DNA from: JANPJV01 sp031425695
GTDB taxonomy: Bacteria > Pseudomonadota > Gammaproteobacteria > Xanthomonadales > SZUA-5
Reading direction: 5' to 3'
DNA length: 12,655 nt
Assembly (NCBI GenBank): GCA_031425695.1
Contig: JANPJV010000181.1
Location: 1-12,655, forward strand
The position numbers were made by a program, and so were the translations under genes. The first letter of the stretch is position 1. Each line of letters begins with the position of its first letter. Below are positions 1-6,770 of this stretch, one piece after another. A model generated the notes under the pieces. It had not been told where the DNA came from, made no database searches, and saw only the letters and a list, made by a program, of their open reading frames with translations.

Positions 1-180
1 GCTGAAGCCAGGGCGTCCGGACAAGGTCCGGACCCACGTAGAGCAAGCGCTGAAGCCAGGGCGTCCGGACAAGGTCCGGACCCACGTAGAGCAAGCGCTG
101 AAGCCAAAGCGTCCGGACAAGGTCCGGACCCACGTAGAGCAAGCGCGGAAGCCAGAGCGTCCGGACAAGGTCCGGACCCT
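1..180. repeat. Tandem array of 48-bp units, each with a GTCCGGAC palindromic hairpin
   Basis: Units begin at 1, 49, 97 and 145, an exact 48-bp period giving about 3.75 copies; the array may continue left of the window. Each unit holds GTCCGGAC-aag-GTCCGGAC (15-33 in the first copy), an 8-bp stem with a 3-nt loop, followed by CCCACG and a spacer of the type tagagcaagcgctgaagcc. Copies differ at only a few spacer positions, and the last is cut short at about 180 before the stop codon of the minus-strand gene at 191. The same hairpin core recurs at 2039-2114 and 7649-7667, so this is a dispersed family that has expanded in tandem here. Transcripts leaving the gene at 191 would run through all four hairpins. 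Confidence 0.95.
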
Positions 181-190
181 CGACCCCGCG

Positions 191-556
191 TCACATGCAG
201 AAGAAATTCAACTTGTTGCCGTCGAGGTCGCGGCAGTAGCCGGCGTAAAAATTACCGCCGCGCGGGCCGGCGGGGCCTTCGTCGGTGGCGCCGAGCTCGA
301 GCGCGAGTGCATACATCTGGTCCACTTTCTCGCGACTGTCGACGGCGAGCGCGACCATGACGCCGTTGCCAACGCAAGCGGGCTTGCCGTCGAAGGGCGC
401 GATCACACCAAGCGCCGGCAGATCGGGCCGCACCGCCCAGGCGATGAAGCGCTCACCTTCCATGAAACGCTTCGCACCAAGTGCGCCGAGCAGGCGGTCG
501 TAGAAAGCCGCAGCACGCGGCATGTCGTTGGTTCCCAGGGTTACATAACCGATCAT
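191..556 (-). CDS. VOC (glyoxalase/bleomycin-resistance fold) family protein
   Basis: This 121-residue protein has the single-module vicinal-oxygen-chelate layout: an opening strand with MIGYVTLGTNDMPRAAAFYD, a helix, and a closing strand with GYCRDLDGNKLNFF. Its length suits a one-module VOC protein, which pairs as a dimer to form the active site. The substrate cannot be read from sequence. The usual metal ligands look absent: Tyr4 lies near where many members have His, and Asn117 replaces the Glu that normally ends the D-x-D-G-N-x-x-E motif, so a metal-free or altered role is likely. The start is supported by GGAG seven bases upstream of ATG. The gene diverges from cysS across about 78 bp, and its 3' end runs into the tandem hairpin array. 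The fold is secure; the function is not. Confidence 0.85.
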   Translation of the reverse strand: MIGYVTLGTNDMPRAAAFYDRLLGALGAKRFMEGERFIAWAVRPDLPALGVIAPFDGKPACVGNGVMVALAVDSREKVDQMYALALELGATDEGPAGPRGGNFYAGYCRDLDGNKLNFFCM

Positions 557-634
557 TCTGTAGCTCCGGTTTGAGTGATTAGTGCCGTCAGGCTGCTAGA
601 TTCTAGGGTTCCTCGACGCCGGTATGCGTGCCCC

Positions 635-2017
635 ATGCAACTGCATCTGTACAACACCCTGTCGCGCAAGCTGGATCAGTTCGCCCCCGCGAATCCCGAT
701 CGGGTGACCATGTACTTGTGCGGACCGACCGTGCACAACTACGCGCATATCGGCAACGCCCGGCCGCCGGTGGTCTTCGGGCTGCTGGCGAAGTTGCTGC
801 GCGCGCAGTTTCCGAAAGTGGTCTATGCCCGCAACGTCACCGATGTCGACGACAAGATCAACGACGCCGCCGCCAAGCTCGGGGTGCCTATTTCGGTCAT
901 CACCGAGCGCTACCTCGCCGCCTACCACGAAGACATGCGTGCGGTCGGCGCGACCGGCGAGTTCGCCCCCGATGTGGAGCCGCGCGCCACGGCGCACATC
1001 GGCGGCATCGTCGCCATGTGCGAGCGCCTGATCGGCTCTGGTCATGCGTATGCCGCAGAAGGCCATGTGTTGTTTGCCGTCGAATCGTATGACGGCTACG
1101 GGCGGCTGTCGCGGCGGACGCTGAAGGAGATGATTGCCGGCGCACGCGTGGACGTCGCACCGTTCAAGCGCCACCCGGCCGATTTCGTGCTGTGGAAGCC
1201 ATCGACCGATGACCTGCCAGGCTGGGAAAGCCCGTGGGGACGCGGCCGACCGGGCTGGCATATCGAGTGCTCCGTGATGGCTGAAGCGCATCTCGGCGAT
1301 ACCATCGACATCCATGCCGGCGGCGCCGACCTGCTGTTCCCGCACCATGAAAACGAAGTCGCGCAGAGCGTGTGCGCGCATTCCGGCGCCGAGTTTGCGC
1401 GCTACTGGCTGCACAACGGATTCGTGACCTTCGACGGCAAGAAGATGTCGAAGTCGATCGGCAACGTGATGCTGATCAACAACCTGCGCCAGACGGTGCC
1501 ACCCGAGGCGCTGCGCTACCTGCTGCTCAACGCGCATTACCGGCAGCCGCTGGACTGGTCCGATACCGCCGTCAAGCAGGCGCGTGCGACGCTCGACCGG
1601 CTCTACGGCAGCCTGCGTGCGCTCGCCGATGTACAGGCTTCAACGGATGCCGTGACGGCCGACGCCGTGCACGCCGCCCTCGCCGATGACCTCAACACGC
1701 CGCAGGCGCTCGCAGCACTGAGCGAACTGGTGCGCGACGCGCAGAAAGCCGAAGGGCCGCAGGCGCGCGGCATCGCCAAGGCACGCCTGCTCGCGGCAGG
1801 CGAATGGCTCGGTTTGCTGCAACAGGATCCCGAAACCTGGTTCCAGGGGCAGGGAGCGGAGATCGACACTGCCCGCGTCGACGCGCTGCTTGCCGAACGC
1901 GACACCGCCCGCAAGACCCGCGACTTCGCCCGCTCCGACGCCATCCGCAAGGAGCTCACGGAAATGGGCGTCGTCATCGAGGACACCCCGCAGGGGGCGC
2001 GGTGGAAGCTGGGGTGA
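635..2017 (+). CDS. cysS: Cysteine--tRNA ligase
   Basis: This 460-residue cytoplasmic class I aminoacyl-tRNA synthetase charges tRNA-Cys with cysteine using ATP. The catalytic motifs are present: HIGN at 38-41 (the HIGH motif in its common HIGNAR form) and KMSKS at 270-274. The zinc ligands that select cysteine over serine can be placed at Cys29, Cys212, His237 and Glu241 by comparison with the E. coli enzyme (461 residues), through GWHIECS and FPHHENE. The DALR and C-terminal anticodon-binding regions follow and the length is complete. The frame stays open upstream to a GTG at 575, but homology starts at MQLHLYNTLSRK, so ATG 635 is chosen even though no clear ribosome-binding site precedes it. 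The gene is monocistronic here and ends facing the two-component genes across a repeat that resembles a terminator. Confidence 0.97.
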   Translation: MQLHLYNTLSRKLDQFAPANPDRVTMYLCGPTVHNYAHIGNARPPVVFGLLAKLLRAQFPKVVYARNVTDVDDKINDAAAKLGVPISVITERYLAAYHEDMRAVGATGEFAPDVEPRATAHIGGIVAMCERLIGSGHAYAAEGHVLFAVESYDGYGRLSRRTLKEMIAGARVDVAPFKRHPADFVLWKPSTDDLPGWESPWGRGRPGWHIECSVMAEAHLGDTIDIHAGGADLLFPHHENEVAQSVCAHSGAEFARYWLHNGFVTFDGKKMSKSIGNVMLINNLRQTVPPEALRYLLLNAHYRQPLDWSDTAVKQARATLDRLYGSLRALADVQASTDAVTADAVHAALADDLNTPQALAALSELVRDAQKAEGPQARGIAKARLLAAGEWLGLLQQDPETWFQGQGAEIDTARVDALLAERDTARKTRDFARSDAIRKELTEMGVVIEDTPQGARWKLG

Positions 2018-2038
2018 GGCGGGTTGGTGCCTTTGATT

Positions 2039-2114
2039 GCGTGGGTCCGGACCTTGTCCGGACGCTTTTCCTCGCATCGATGCAAAAGCGTTCGGACAAG
2101 GTCCGAACCCACGC
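2039..2114. repeat. Inverted pair of GTCCGGAC-family palindromic repeats
   Basis: Two 31-nt arms (2039-2069 and 2084-2114) are reverse complements at 29 of 31 positions. The 14-nt centre contains the perfect palindrome GCATCGATGC (2074-2083). Each arm also folds alone: GTCCGGAC-ctt-GTCCGGAC (2045-2063) and GTTCGGAC-aag-GTCCGAAC (2090-2108). The two mismatches between arms are the two sides of one base pair within each small hairpin (C2047-G2061 against T2092-A2106). The single-unit hairpin is therefore preserved while the long pairing is weakened. Confidence 0.93.
2045..2108. terminator. Probable bidirectional intrinsic terminator between convergent genes
   Basis: Reading rightward from cysS, the 8-bp GC-rich hairpin at 2045-2063 is followed by GC and then TTTT (2066-2069). 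Reading leftward from the response-regulator gene, the hairpin at 2108-2090 is followed by GC and TTTT (2087-2084). Each half of the inverted pair thus has a stem plus T-run for one of the two converging genes. The T-tracts are short (four), so termination strength is uncertain. The placement, 28 bp after cysS and 27 bp past the other stop codon, fits the role. Confidence 0.55.
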
Positions 2115-2134
2115 GAGCAAAACCGAAAACCGAA

Positions 2135-3076
2135 CTAGTGCGCCCGTGCCATCCCCAGCAGCCGCGACGGCAGCAGTTTGATGCGCTGGAGCAGGCTGCC
2201 GGCGAGCCAGGACGGAATTGACGAATCGGCGCTGGGGGCGACGAAGTAGCGGCGGGCGGCTTGGGGGTTCTGCTTGAGCTGCCAGTAGCGGCCGACAGCG
2301 GCGTCGACGCTGAGGCGGCACGAGCCCATGCGCACCGGCTTGAGCAGCAGCCGGAACACCTGGCCTTCGTTGATGAGGTCGATCGCGACCTGCGCGTTGG
2401 CCCGATCGGTGACGACCACGGTCGCGATATGTGGGTGGTATTGCTTGAGCGTCTTGATGAGCGCGGTGAAGTCACCGTGCTGGCCGGCGGTCTCGGAAAT
2501 GATCACGCCGGTTTCGTGCTGTTCGAGCACCTGCAGCGCACGCTCGGGCGAGGTCACGAAGCGCACCTGGTAGTGGGGCGTCAGGATCTCGCGCATGCGC
2601 TGCTGGGTCTCGGCGTTGTCTTCTATCACCAGGATGCCAACCTGTTTCCGCGCCTGTTCGCGATCGCGCTCGTCAACCGGCTTGTCGAGCACCAGCGGTG
2701 TGTCGCGGGCGATGCGCGCCGCCAGTTGCACGATGCCGCGCAACTCCGCGTTATCCCAGGGCTTTGACACATAGCGGAAGACTTCGCCCTCGTTGACGGA
2801 GCCCAGCACCGCATTGAGGTCGGCGTAGCCGGTCAGCAATACGCGCATGGCGCGCGGATGGGCCAACTTGATTTCGCGCAGCACCTCGATGCCCTGCATC
2901 TTCGGCATGCGCTGGTCGCAGACGACCACGTCGATATCGTGCGCGCTCGCGAGGCGGATGGCCTCGGCCGGATCGGTGGTCGCATGCACCTCGCAATCGC
3001 GAAACAGCGCCTTCAAAGCGCGCAGGATGCGTGCTTCGTCGTCGATGAACAGGACTCGGATCTGCGCTTCGGACAT
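2135..3076 (-). CDS. Response regulator with two receiver domains, the second degenerate, and no recognised output domain
   Basis: The protein has 313 residues. The first receiver (about 5-125) has the acidic pair Asp12-Asp13, the phosphoacceptor Asp54 in VVVCDQRMP, Thr82 and Lys105 (SKPW), so it should be phosphorylated. The second (about 146-262) keeps Glu152-Asp153, Thr223 and Lys246 (LLKP), but at the phosphoacceptor place VIISE gives Glu195, so it cannot be phosphorylated in the usual way and may mimic the phosphorylated state. The last 50 residues (SWLAGSLLQRIKLLPSRLLG) look amphipathic and match no output domain I recognise, so signalling by protein-protein contact is likely. The start codon lies four bases after the stop of the upstream kinase gene, so the two are almost certainly co-transcribed partners. 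The receiver calls are strong; the target is unknown. Confidence 0.92.
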   Translation of the reverse strand: MSEAQIRVLFIDDEARILRALKALFRDCEVHATTDPAEAIRLASAHDIDVVVCDQRMPKMQGIEVLREIKLAHPRAMRVLLTGYADLNAVLGSVNEGEVFRYVSKPWDNAELRGIVQLAARIARDTPLVLDKPVDERDREQARKQVGILVIEDNAETQQRMREILTPHYQVRFVTSPERALQVLEQHETGVIISETAGQHGDFTALIKTLKQYHPHIATVVVTDRANAQVAIDLINEGQVFRLLLKPVRMGSCRLSVDAAVGRYWQLKQNPQAARRYFVAPSADSSIPSWLAGSLLQRIKLLPSRLLGMARAH

Positions 3077-3080
3077 GGCC

Positions 3081-4049
3081 TCAGGCCGGTTTCTTCAGCA
3101 ATGCATGGTCTACCGGGAAGCTAATCGTAAATGCGCTGCCTTTCCCGGCCGCAGTTCTCACCTTGATGCTTCCGCCGTGCCCTTGCACGATCTTGTGCAC
3201 GATCGAAAGCCCCAGGCCGGTGCCTTCACCCACCGGCTTGGTGGTGAAGAACGGATCGAAAATCTTTGGCAGCACGGCATCCGGGATGCCCGCACCGGTA
3301 TCGGCGACTTCGACCTCGACCATGTCGCCGTTGCGCTTGGACGTGAGCGTGAGCTTGCCACCGTCCCCCATCGCCTGTCCGGCATTGGTGATGAGGTTGA
3401 GCAATACCTGATTGATCTGCGAGGCGATGCCGTGGATTTTCGGCAGCGCGCCCAATTGTTTGTCGACATCGATGCGGTCGCGCAACTGGTGTGCGGCGAT
3501 GGTCAGGGCGCTTTCGACGCATTCATTGAGGTCGAGCAGATCCATGCCGTCGCTGTCGACGCGCGCGAATCCCTTGAGATTGCGCACCAGGCTGGCGATC
3601 TGCTGCAGGCCGTCGACCGAATCCTTCAGCAACTCGTCAGCGTCCGGCAGGCGCGCATCAGTCGCCAGCGCATGGCGCACCTTGGTCATGGTCCGCCGCA
3701 GCGGCTCGATGAATTGCGGCTGGGTCAGATCCGCGGCGAGCATCATGTCGAAGCCCTGGATGCACTTCGCCAACAGCGCGCGGTGCTCATTCATGAGCTC
3801 GCGCACGACTTCGACATTGCTCTTGACGAAGCCGATGGGCGTATTCATCTCATGCGCGACGCCCGCGATCATCTGCCCGAGCGAGGCCAGCTTGGTCGTG
3901 TGGATGACCTGCGACTGCGTGTGCTGCATCTTCTCGAGCTCGGCATTGAGCTCGGCGACCCGCTGGTCGGCGCGCTTGCCGCGCGTGTACATCACCACCG
4001 CGGCGCCGGCGAGCAGGACACAGACCACCAGGAGCACGATCTCGAGCAT
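3081..4049 (-). CDS. Membrane-anchored sensor histidine kinase lacking a sensor domain
   Basis: This 322-residue kinase should phosphorylate the adjacent response regulator. One transmembrane helix at about 3-21 (LEIVLLVVCVLLAGAAVVM) is followed by basic residues and a coiled coil (about 25-55). Next comes a HisKA domain with the H-box GVAHEMNTP and phospho-accepting His66, then a HATPase_c domain with the N-box (NQVLLNLITNAGQAM), G1 (DTGAGIP), F-box (FDPFFTTKP) and G2 (GEGTGLGLSI). There is almost no periplasmic part and no PAS, HAMP or GAF module, so the stimulus must act on the membrane segment, the coiled coil or a partner protein. An AAGGA six to seven bases upstream supports the ATG at 4049. 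The gene is followed after four bases by the regulator. It lies 192 bp downstream of dnaG on the same strand and probably has its own promoter. Confidence 0.95.
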   Translation of the reverse strand: MLEIVLLVVCVLLAGAAVVMYTRGKRADQRVAELNAELEKMQHTQSQVIHTTKLASLGQMIAGVAHEMNTPIGFVKSNVEVVRELMNEHRALLAKCIQGFDMMLAADLTQPQFIEPLRRTMTKVRHALATDARLPDADELLKDSVDGLQQIASLVRNLKGFARVDSDGMDLLDLNECVESALTIAAHQLRDRIDVDKQLGALPKIHGIASQINQVLLNLITNAGQAMGDGGKLTLTSKRNGDMVEVEVADTGAGIPDAVLPKIFDPFFTTKPVGEGTGLGLSIVHKIVQGHGGSIKVRTAAGKGSAFTISFPVDHALLKKPA

Positions 4050-4086
4050 TCACGGTCCTTGTCGGGGTGCGGTGCGTGGATTTGAA

Positions 4087-4121
4087 GCTCCCCTCTCCCA
4101 CGCTTCTGGGGAGAGGGGAGC
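4087..4121. repeat. Perfect 13-bp hairpin downstream of dnaG
   Basis: The arms at 4087-4099 (GCTCCCCTCTCCC) and 4109-4121 pair perfectly around a 9-nt loop. On the minus strand it lies 120 bp past the dnaG stop codon and about 38 bp before the kinase start. It is not followed by a T-run (TTCAAATC on the minus strand), so it is not a standard intrinsic terminator. It could be a dispersed repeat, an mRNA-stabilising stem, or a structure in the 5' leader of the kinase transcript. A weak promoter-like TTGTCA at 4185-4180 (minus), with only a poor -10 match 17 bp further on, would place this hairpin in that leader. Confidence 0.7.
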
Positions 4122-4241
4122 AAACAGCGATGTTCGCATTCTGCAAATCGCCCTGGACTGTCGCAGAAAGGCACATTGTTGACAACCGGAACACTGCACC
4201 CGTCATCCAGCTTGCGACGGCCGACACCAAAGCCACGAAAC

Positions 4242-5957
4242 CTACTCGCGTCGGAACAACTGCTGCAGCTCCTGTTTTTCGGCGTCACTCAAGCCCCCGC
4301 TGCGCCATTTGGCGCTGAGCTCGTCGCGGCGGCGGTTGCTCTGGCTCTGGCCTTCCTGCGCGAGACGTTCGAGGGCGCTGGCGAGATCGTCGCGCCAGCC
4401 ATCTTCATCACCGGCCAGATCCGCGAGCGAAAGCTTGAGCAGCGCCGCATGGGTGGGCGTGCCCGCATACGCTTCGATGAGATCGACCGGCGCGACTCCG
4501 GGGCGCTGGCGAATACGCTCGAGCAACTCGCGCAGGATGTCGGCGCCGGGCTTGTCGACCCAGGCCAGGCCGGCGGGCACCTCGATCTCGAGTGCCAGCT
4601 GCGGGCGTGCGAGCAGCAGCGCCAGTGCGCCGCGGACCAGCGTGCGCTGCACTTGTGGGCGCACCTGGCGTGCGGGCGCCGGCGCAGCTGCCTTCGGTAC
4701 CACCCGGCGCGCGCCCGTGCGTTCGGCCAGCGCCTCGCGCATCAGGTCGCGAAAGGCGCCGTCTGGCATCTGTTCGATCAAGGGTTGCGCCCGCGCTGCG
4801 AGCCGCGCTCGCCCGTCGATCGAGCTGATGTCGATGTCGTTGATGAGCGTGGTGAAGAAATAGTCCGACAGTGGCAGCGCCTCATTGAGAATCTCGCGAA
4901 AGCCGAGCGCACCGCGCTTGCGTACCAGCGAGTCCGGATCCTCGCCATCGGGCAGGAATACGAAGTGCGCCTGGCGGCCGTCGCGCAGGCGCGGCAAGGT
5001 CGATTCGAGCGCACGCCACGCCGCCTGTTTGCCGGCGCGATCGCCGTCGAAACAGAACACGACGTCGTCCGCGTTGCGGAAGGCGAGCTCGGCATGTTCC
5101 TTGGTGGTCGCCGTCCCGAGCGTCGCCACCACCTCCTCGATGCCATGCTGGGCGAGCGCGATGACATCCATATAGCCTTCGACCAGGATCAGCTTCTTGA
5201 GCTTCTGCGCACTCTGGCGCGCCTGCCACAGGCCATAGAGCTCGCGGCCCTTATGGAACAGGCTGGTCTCCGGCGAGTTCAGGTACTTGGGCTCGCCCTG
5301 GTCGAGGATGCGCCCGCCGAAGGCGATTGGCCGGCCGCGGCGGTCGTGGATCGGGAACATCACCCGATCGCGAAACTTGTCATAGGGCTGGCCGCCCTCG
5401 CGGGTCGACAGCAGGCCGGCGGCGGCGAGCAGGTTGATGCGATCGGGCGAACGCCCGAGCTTGCCGACCAGCCCATCCCAGCGATCCGGCGAGTAGCCGA
5501 GGCCATAGCGCTCGATCATCTCGGGGCCGACCTCGCGGCGCTCGAAGTACTCACGCGCACGCGCGCTGCCGCCGAGCTCCTGGCGAAAATACGCAGTCGC
5601 CTCGGCCATCACCGCGTAGATCGGCCCGAGCCGGTCGTCATCCCCGGCGCGCCCACCGGCATCGCGCGGCACTTTCATGCCGAGCTGCGCGGCCAACTGC
5701 TCGACGGCGTCGGGGAAGGCCATCCCCTCGTAATCCATCAGGAACTTGATCGCGCTGCCGTGCGCGCCGCAGCCGAAACAATGGAAGAACTGCTTCTGCG
5801 GCACCACCGCGAACGACGGCGTACGCTCGTCGTGGAACGGGCACAGCGCCTGGTATTCCTTGCCCGCCCGCTTCAACGCCAGCCGCGCGCCGACGACGTC
5901 GACAATGTCGACGCGTTGCAGCAGCTCATCGATGAACGCTTCGGGGATCAGGGCCAT
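4242..5957 (-). CDS. dnaG: DNA primase
   Basis: This 571-residue enzyme makes the RNA primers for chromosomal replication and works with the DnaB helicase at the fork. The N-terminal CHC2 zinc ribbon has Cys39-x2-His42 and Cys60-x2-Cys63 (CPFHDERTPSF, CFGCG). The RNA-polymerase core includes KFRDRVMFPIHDRRGR (194-209). The TOPRIM domain carries Glu260 (LILVEGYMDV) and the metal-binding DGD at 304-306 (FCFDGDRAGK). From about 435 to the end is the helical DnaB-binding domain. The frame continues upstream to 6050, but those extra 31 residues are repeat-derived and hydrophobic; homology begins at MALIPEAFIDELLQRVDIV, so ATG 5957 is preferred. The usual neighbours rpsU and rpoD are absent: a carbonic anhydrase gene diverges upstream and a two-component pair follows. 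Confidence 0.97.
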   Translation of the reverse strand: MALIPEAFIDELLQRVDIVDVVGARLALKRAGKEYQALCPFHDERTPSFAVVPQKQFFHCFGCGAHGSAIKFLMDYEGMAFPDAVEQLAAQLGMKVPRDAGGRAGDDDRLGPIYAVMAEATAYFRQELGGSARAREYFERREVGPEMIERYGLGYSPDRWDGLVGKLGRSPDRINLLAAAGLLSTREGGQPYDKFRDRVMFPIHDRRGRPIAFGGRILDQGEPKYLNSPETSLFHKGRELYGLWQARQSAQKLKKLILVEGYMDVIALAQHGIEEVVATLGTATTKEHAELAFRNADDVVFCFDGDRAGKQAAWRALESTLPRLRDGRQAHFVFLPDGEDPDSLVRKRGALGFREILNEALPLSDYFFTTLINDIDISSIDGRARLAARAQPLIEQMPDGAFRDLMREALAERTGARRVVPKAAAPAPARQVRPQVQRTLVRGALALLLARPQLALEIEVPAGLAWVDKPGADILRELLERIRQRPGVAPVDLIEAYAGTPTHAALLKLSLADLAGDEDGWRDDLASALERLAQEGQSQSNRRRDELSAKWRSGGLSDAEKQELQQLFRRE

Positions 5958-6018
5958 GCCAAGCATTCTCGCCGCAAGCGCGGGGCTTGGGGCGTGCCTT
6001 GAGCAAAACCAGAGCAAC

Positions 6019-6157
6019 AGCCATCCACAGATGACACAGATGAAAAACAAGATGAAGCAGATGACGCAGATGAATACGGATGACGATCAAAAGCGACCCG
6101 ATTGTCAGCTTTCATCTGTGTCATCCGTTTTTCCATCTGTGTCATCTGTGGATGGCT
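6019..6157. repeat. Inverted repeat built from 9-bp CRCAGATGA units
   Basis: Perfect 24-bp arms at 6019-6042 and 6134-6157 enclose about 91 bp that is itself partly self-complementary. The left side contains head-to-tail pairs of a 9-bp unit, CACAGATGA at 6026-6034 and 6035-6043, then AGCAGATGA and CGCAGATGA at 6056-6064 and 6065-6073. The right side holds the reverse complements (CATCTGTGTCATC). It fills most of the 244-bp space between the divergent dnaG and carbonic anhydrase genes, so promoters for both must lie in or beside it. I see no clear -35/-10 pair. Confidence 0.93.
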
Positions 6158-6201
6158 CTTCGCTTCGGTAGGATGGCGACCGGCTCACTTTGCGAGTAAC
6201 C

Positions 6202-6732
6202 ATGGCCATCCGACCTTTTCAACGCGTGCTGCCGACGATCGGGGCGCGGGTCTTCATCGATGAATCGGCGCAGGTGATCGGCAAGGTCGAGCTGGGCGAT
6301 GATGTGTCGATCTGGCCGTTGACAGTCGTGCGTGGAGACGTGAATACGATCCGCATCGGCGCGCGGACGAATGTGCAGGACAACACGGTGCTGCACGTGA
6401 CGCACGATGGGCGCTACACGCCTGGCGGTTCGCCACTCGTGATCGGCAGTGATGTCACCATTGGCCACGGCGTCATCCTGCACGCGTGCACGATCGAGGA
6501 CGCCTGCCTCATCGGCATGGGCTCGGTGGTACTCGACAAGGCCGTGATCGGCAAGCACTCCCTCATCGGTGCCGGCGCCGTGGTGGCGCCCGGGAAGATC
6601 GTGGAGCCAGGATCGCTGTGGGTCGGCAATCCCGCGCGCTTCGTGCGCCGCCTGACCGAGCAGGAAATCGAATCGCTGTACTACTCGGCCGAGAACTACC
6701 GGAAAATGAAGGATGAGTACCTGGCGGGGTGA
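6202..6732 (+). CDS. yrdA: Gamma-class carbonic anhydrase-like hexapeptide-repeat protein (YrdA type)
   Basis: This 176-residue left-handed beta-helix protein closely resembles E. coli YrdA over its whole length (IGARTNVQD, LHVTH, MGS, YSAENY, KDEYL). Family members are trimers binding a metal between subunits; carbonic anhydrase activity is proven only for some. The Cam-type metal ligands can be placed at His65, His89 and His94 (VLHVTH, TIGHGVILH). Arg44, Asp46 and Gln59 (RGD, NVQD) match conserved active-site or interface residues. Hexapeptide repeats run from about 18 to 145, followed by a C-terminal helix. ATG 6202 is chosen; a TTG at 6190 would add only four residues, and neither has a strong ribosome-binding site. 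It stands alone, divergent from dnaG, and is followed by a REP pair. Confidence 0.93.
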   Translation: MAIRPFQRVLPTIGARVFIDESAQVIGKVELGDDVSIWPLTVVRGDVNTIRIGARTNVQDNTVLHVTHDGRYTPGGSPLVIGSDVTIGHGVILHACTIEDACLIGMGSVVLDKAVIGKHSLIGAGAVVAPGKIVEPGSLWVGNPARFVRRLTEQEIESLYYSAENYRKMKDEYLAG

Positions 6733-6770
6733 GAGGGCTTTGTCCTCGGTCGGCAGGGTTCAAGCTCTCA

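Noticed and set aside
1..180. Possible CRISPR array
   Set aside because: The unit is 48 bp with near-identical spacers, so there are no variable spacers, and no cas genes are nearby.
575..634. N-terminal extension of CysS from GTG 575
   Set aside because: Family members begin at the position of ATG 635, and the extra 20 residues do not resemble the synthetase.
2024..2221. Small open frames through the GTCCGGAC repeats (encoding RTRSEPT-like peptides)
   Set aside because: The shared peptide is only a translation of the dispersed palindromic repeat and occurs in several unrelated frames.
2847..4085. 412-residue open frame on the plus strand
   Set aside because: Antisense shadow of the kinase and regulator genes, with no recognisable family.
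4176..6002. 608-residue open frame on the plus strand
   Set aside because: Antisense to dnaG, with low-complexity Ala/Arg/Leu-rich composition and no domain or ribosome-binding site.
5958..6050. N-terminal extension of DnaG by 31 residues
   Set aside because: The extension is encoded partly by the inverted repeat, is hydrophobic, and is not found in primases; homology starts at ATG 5957.
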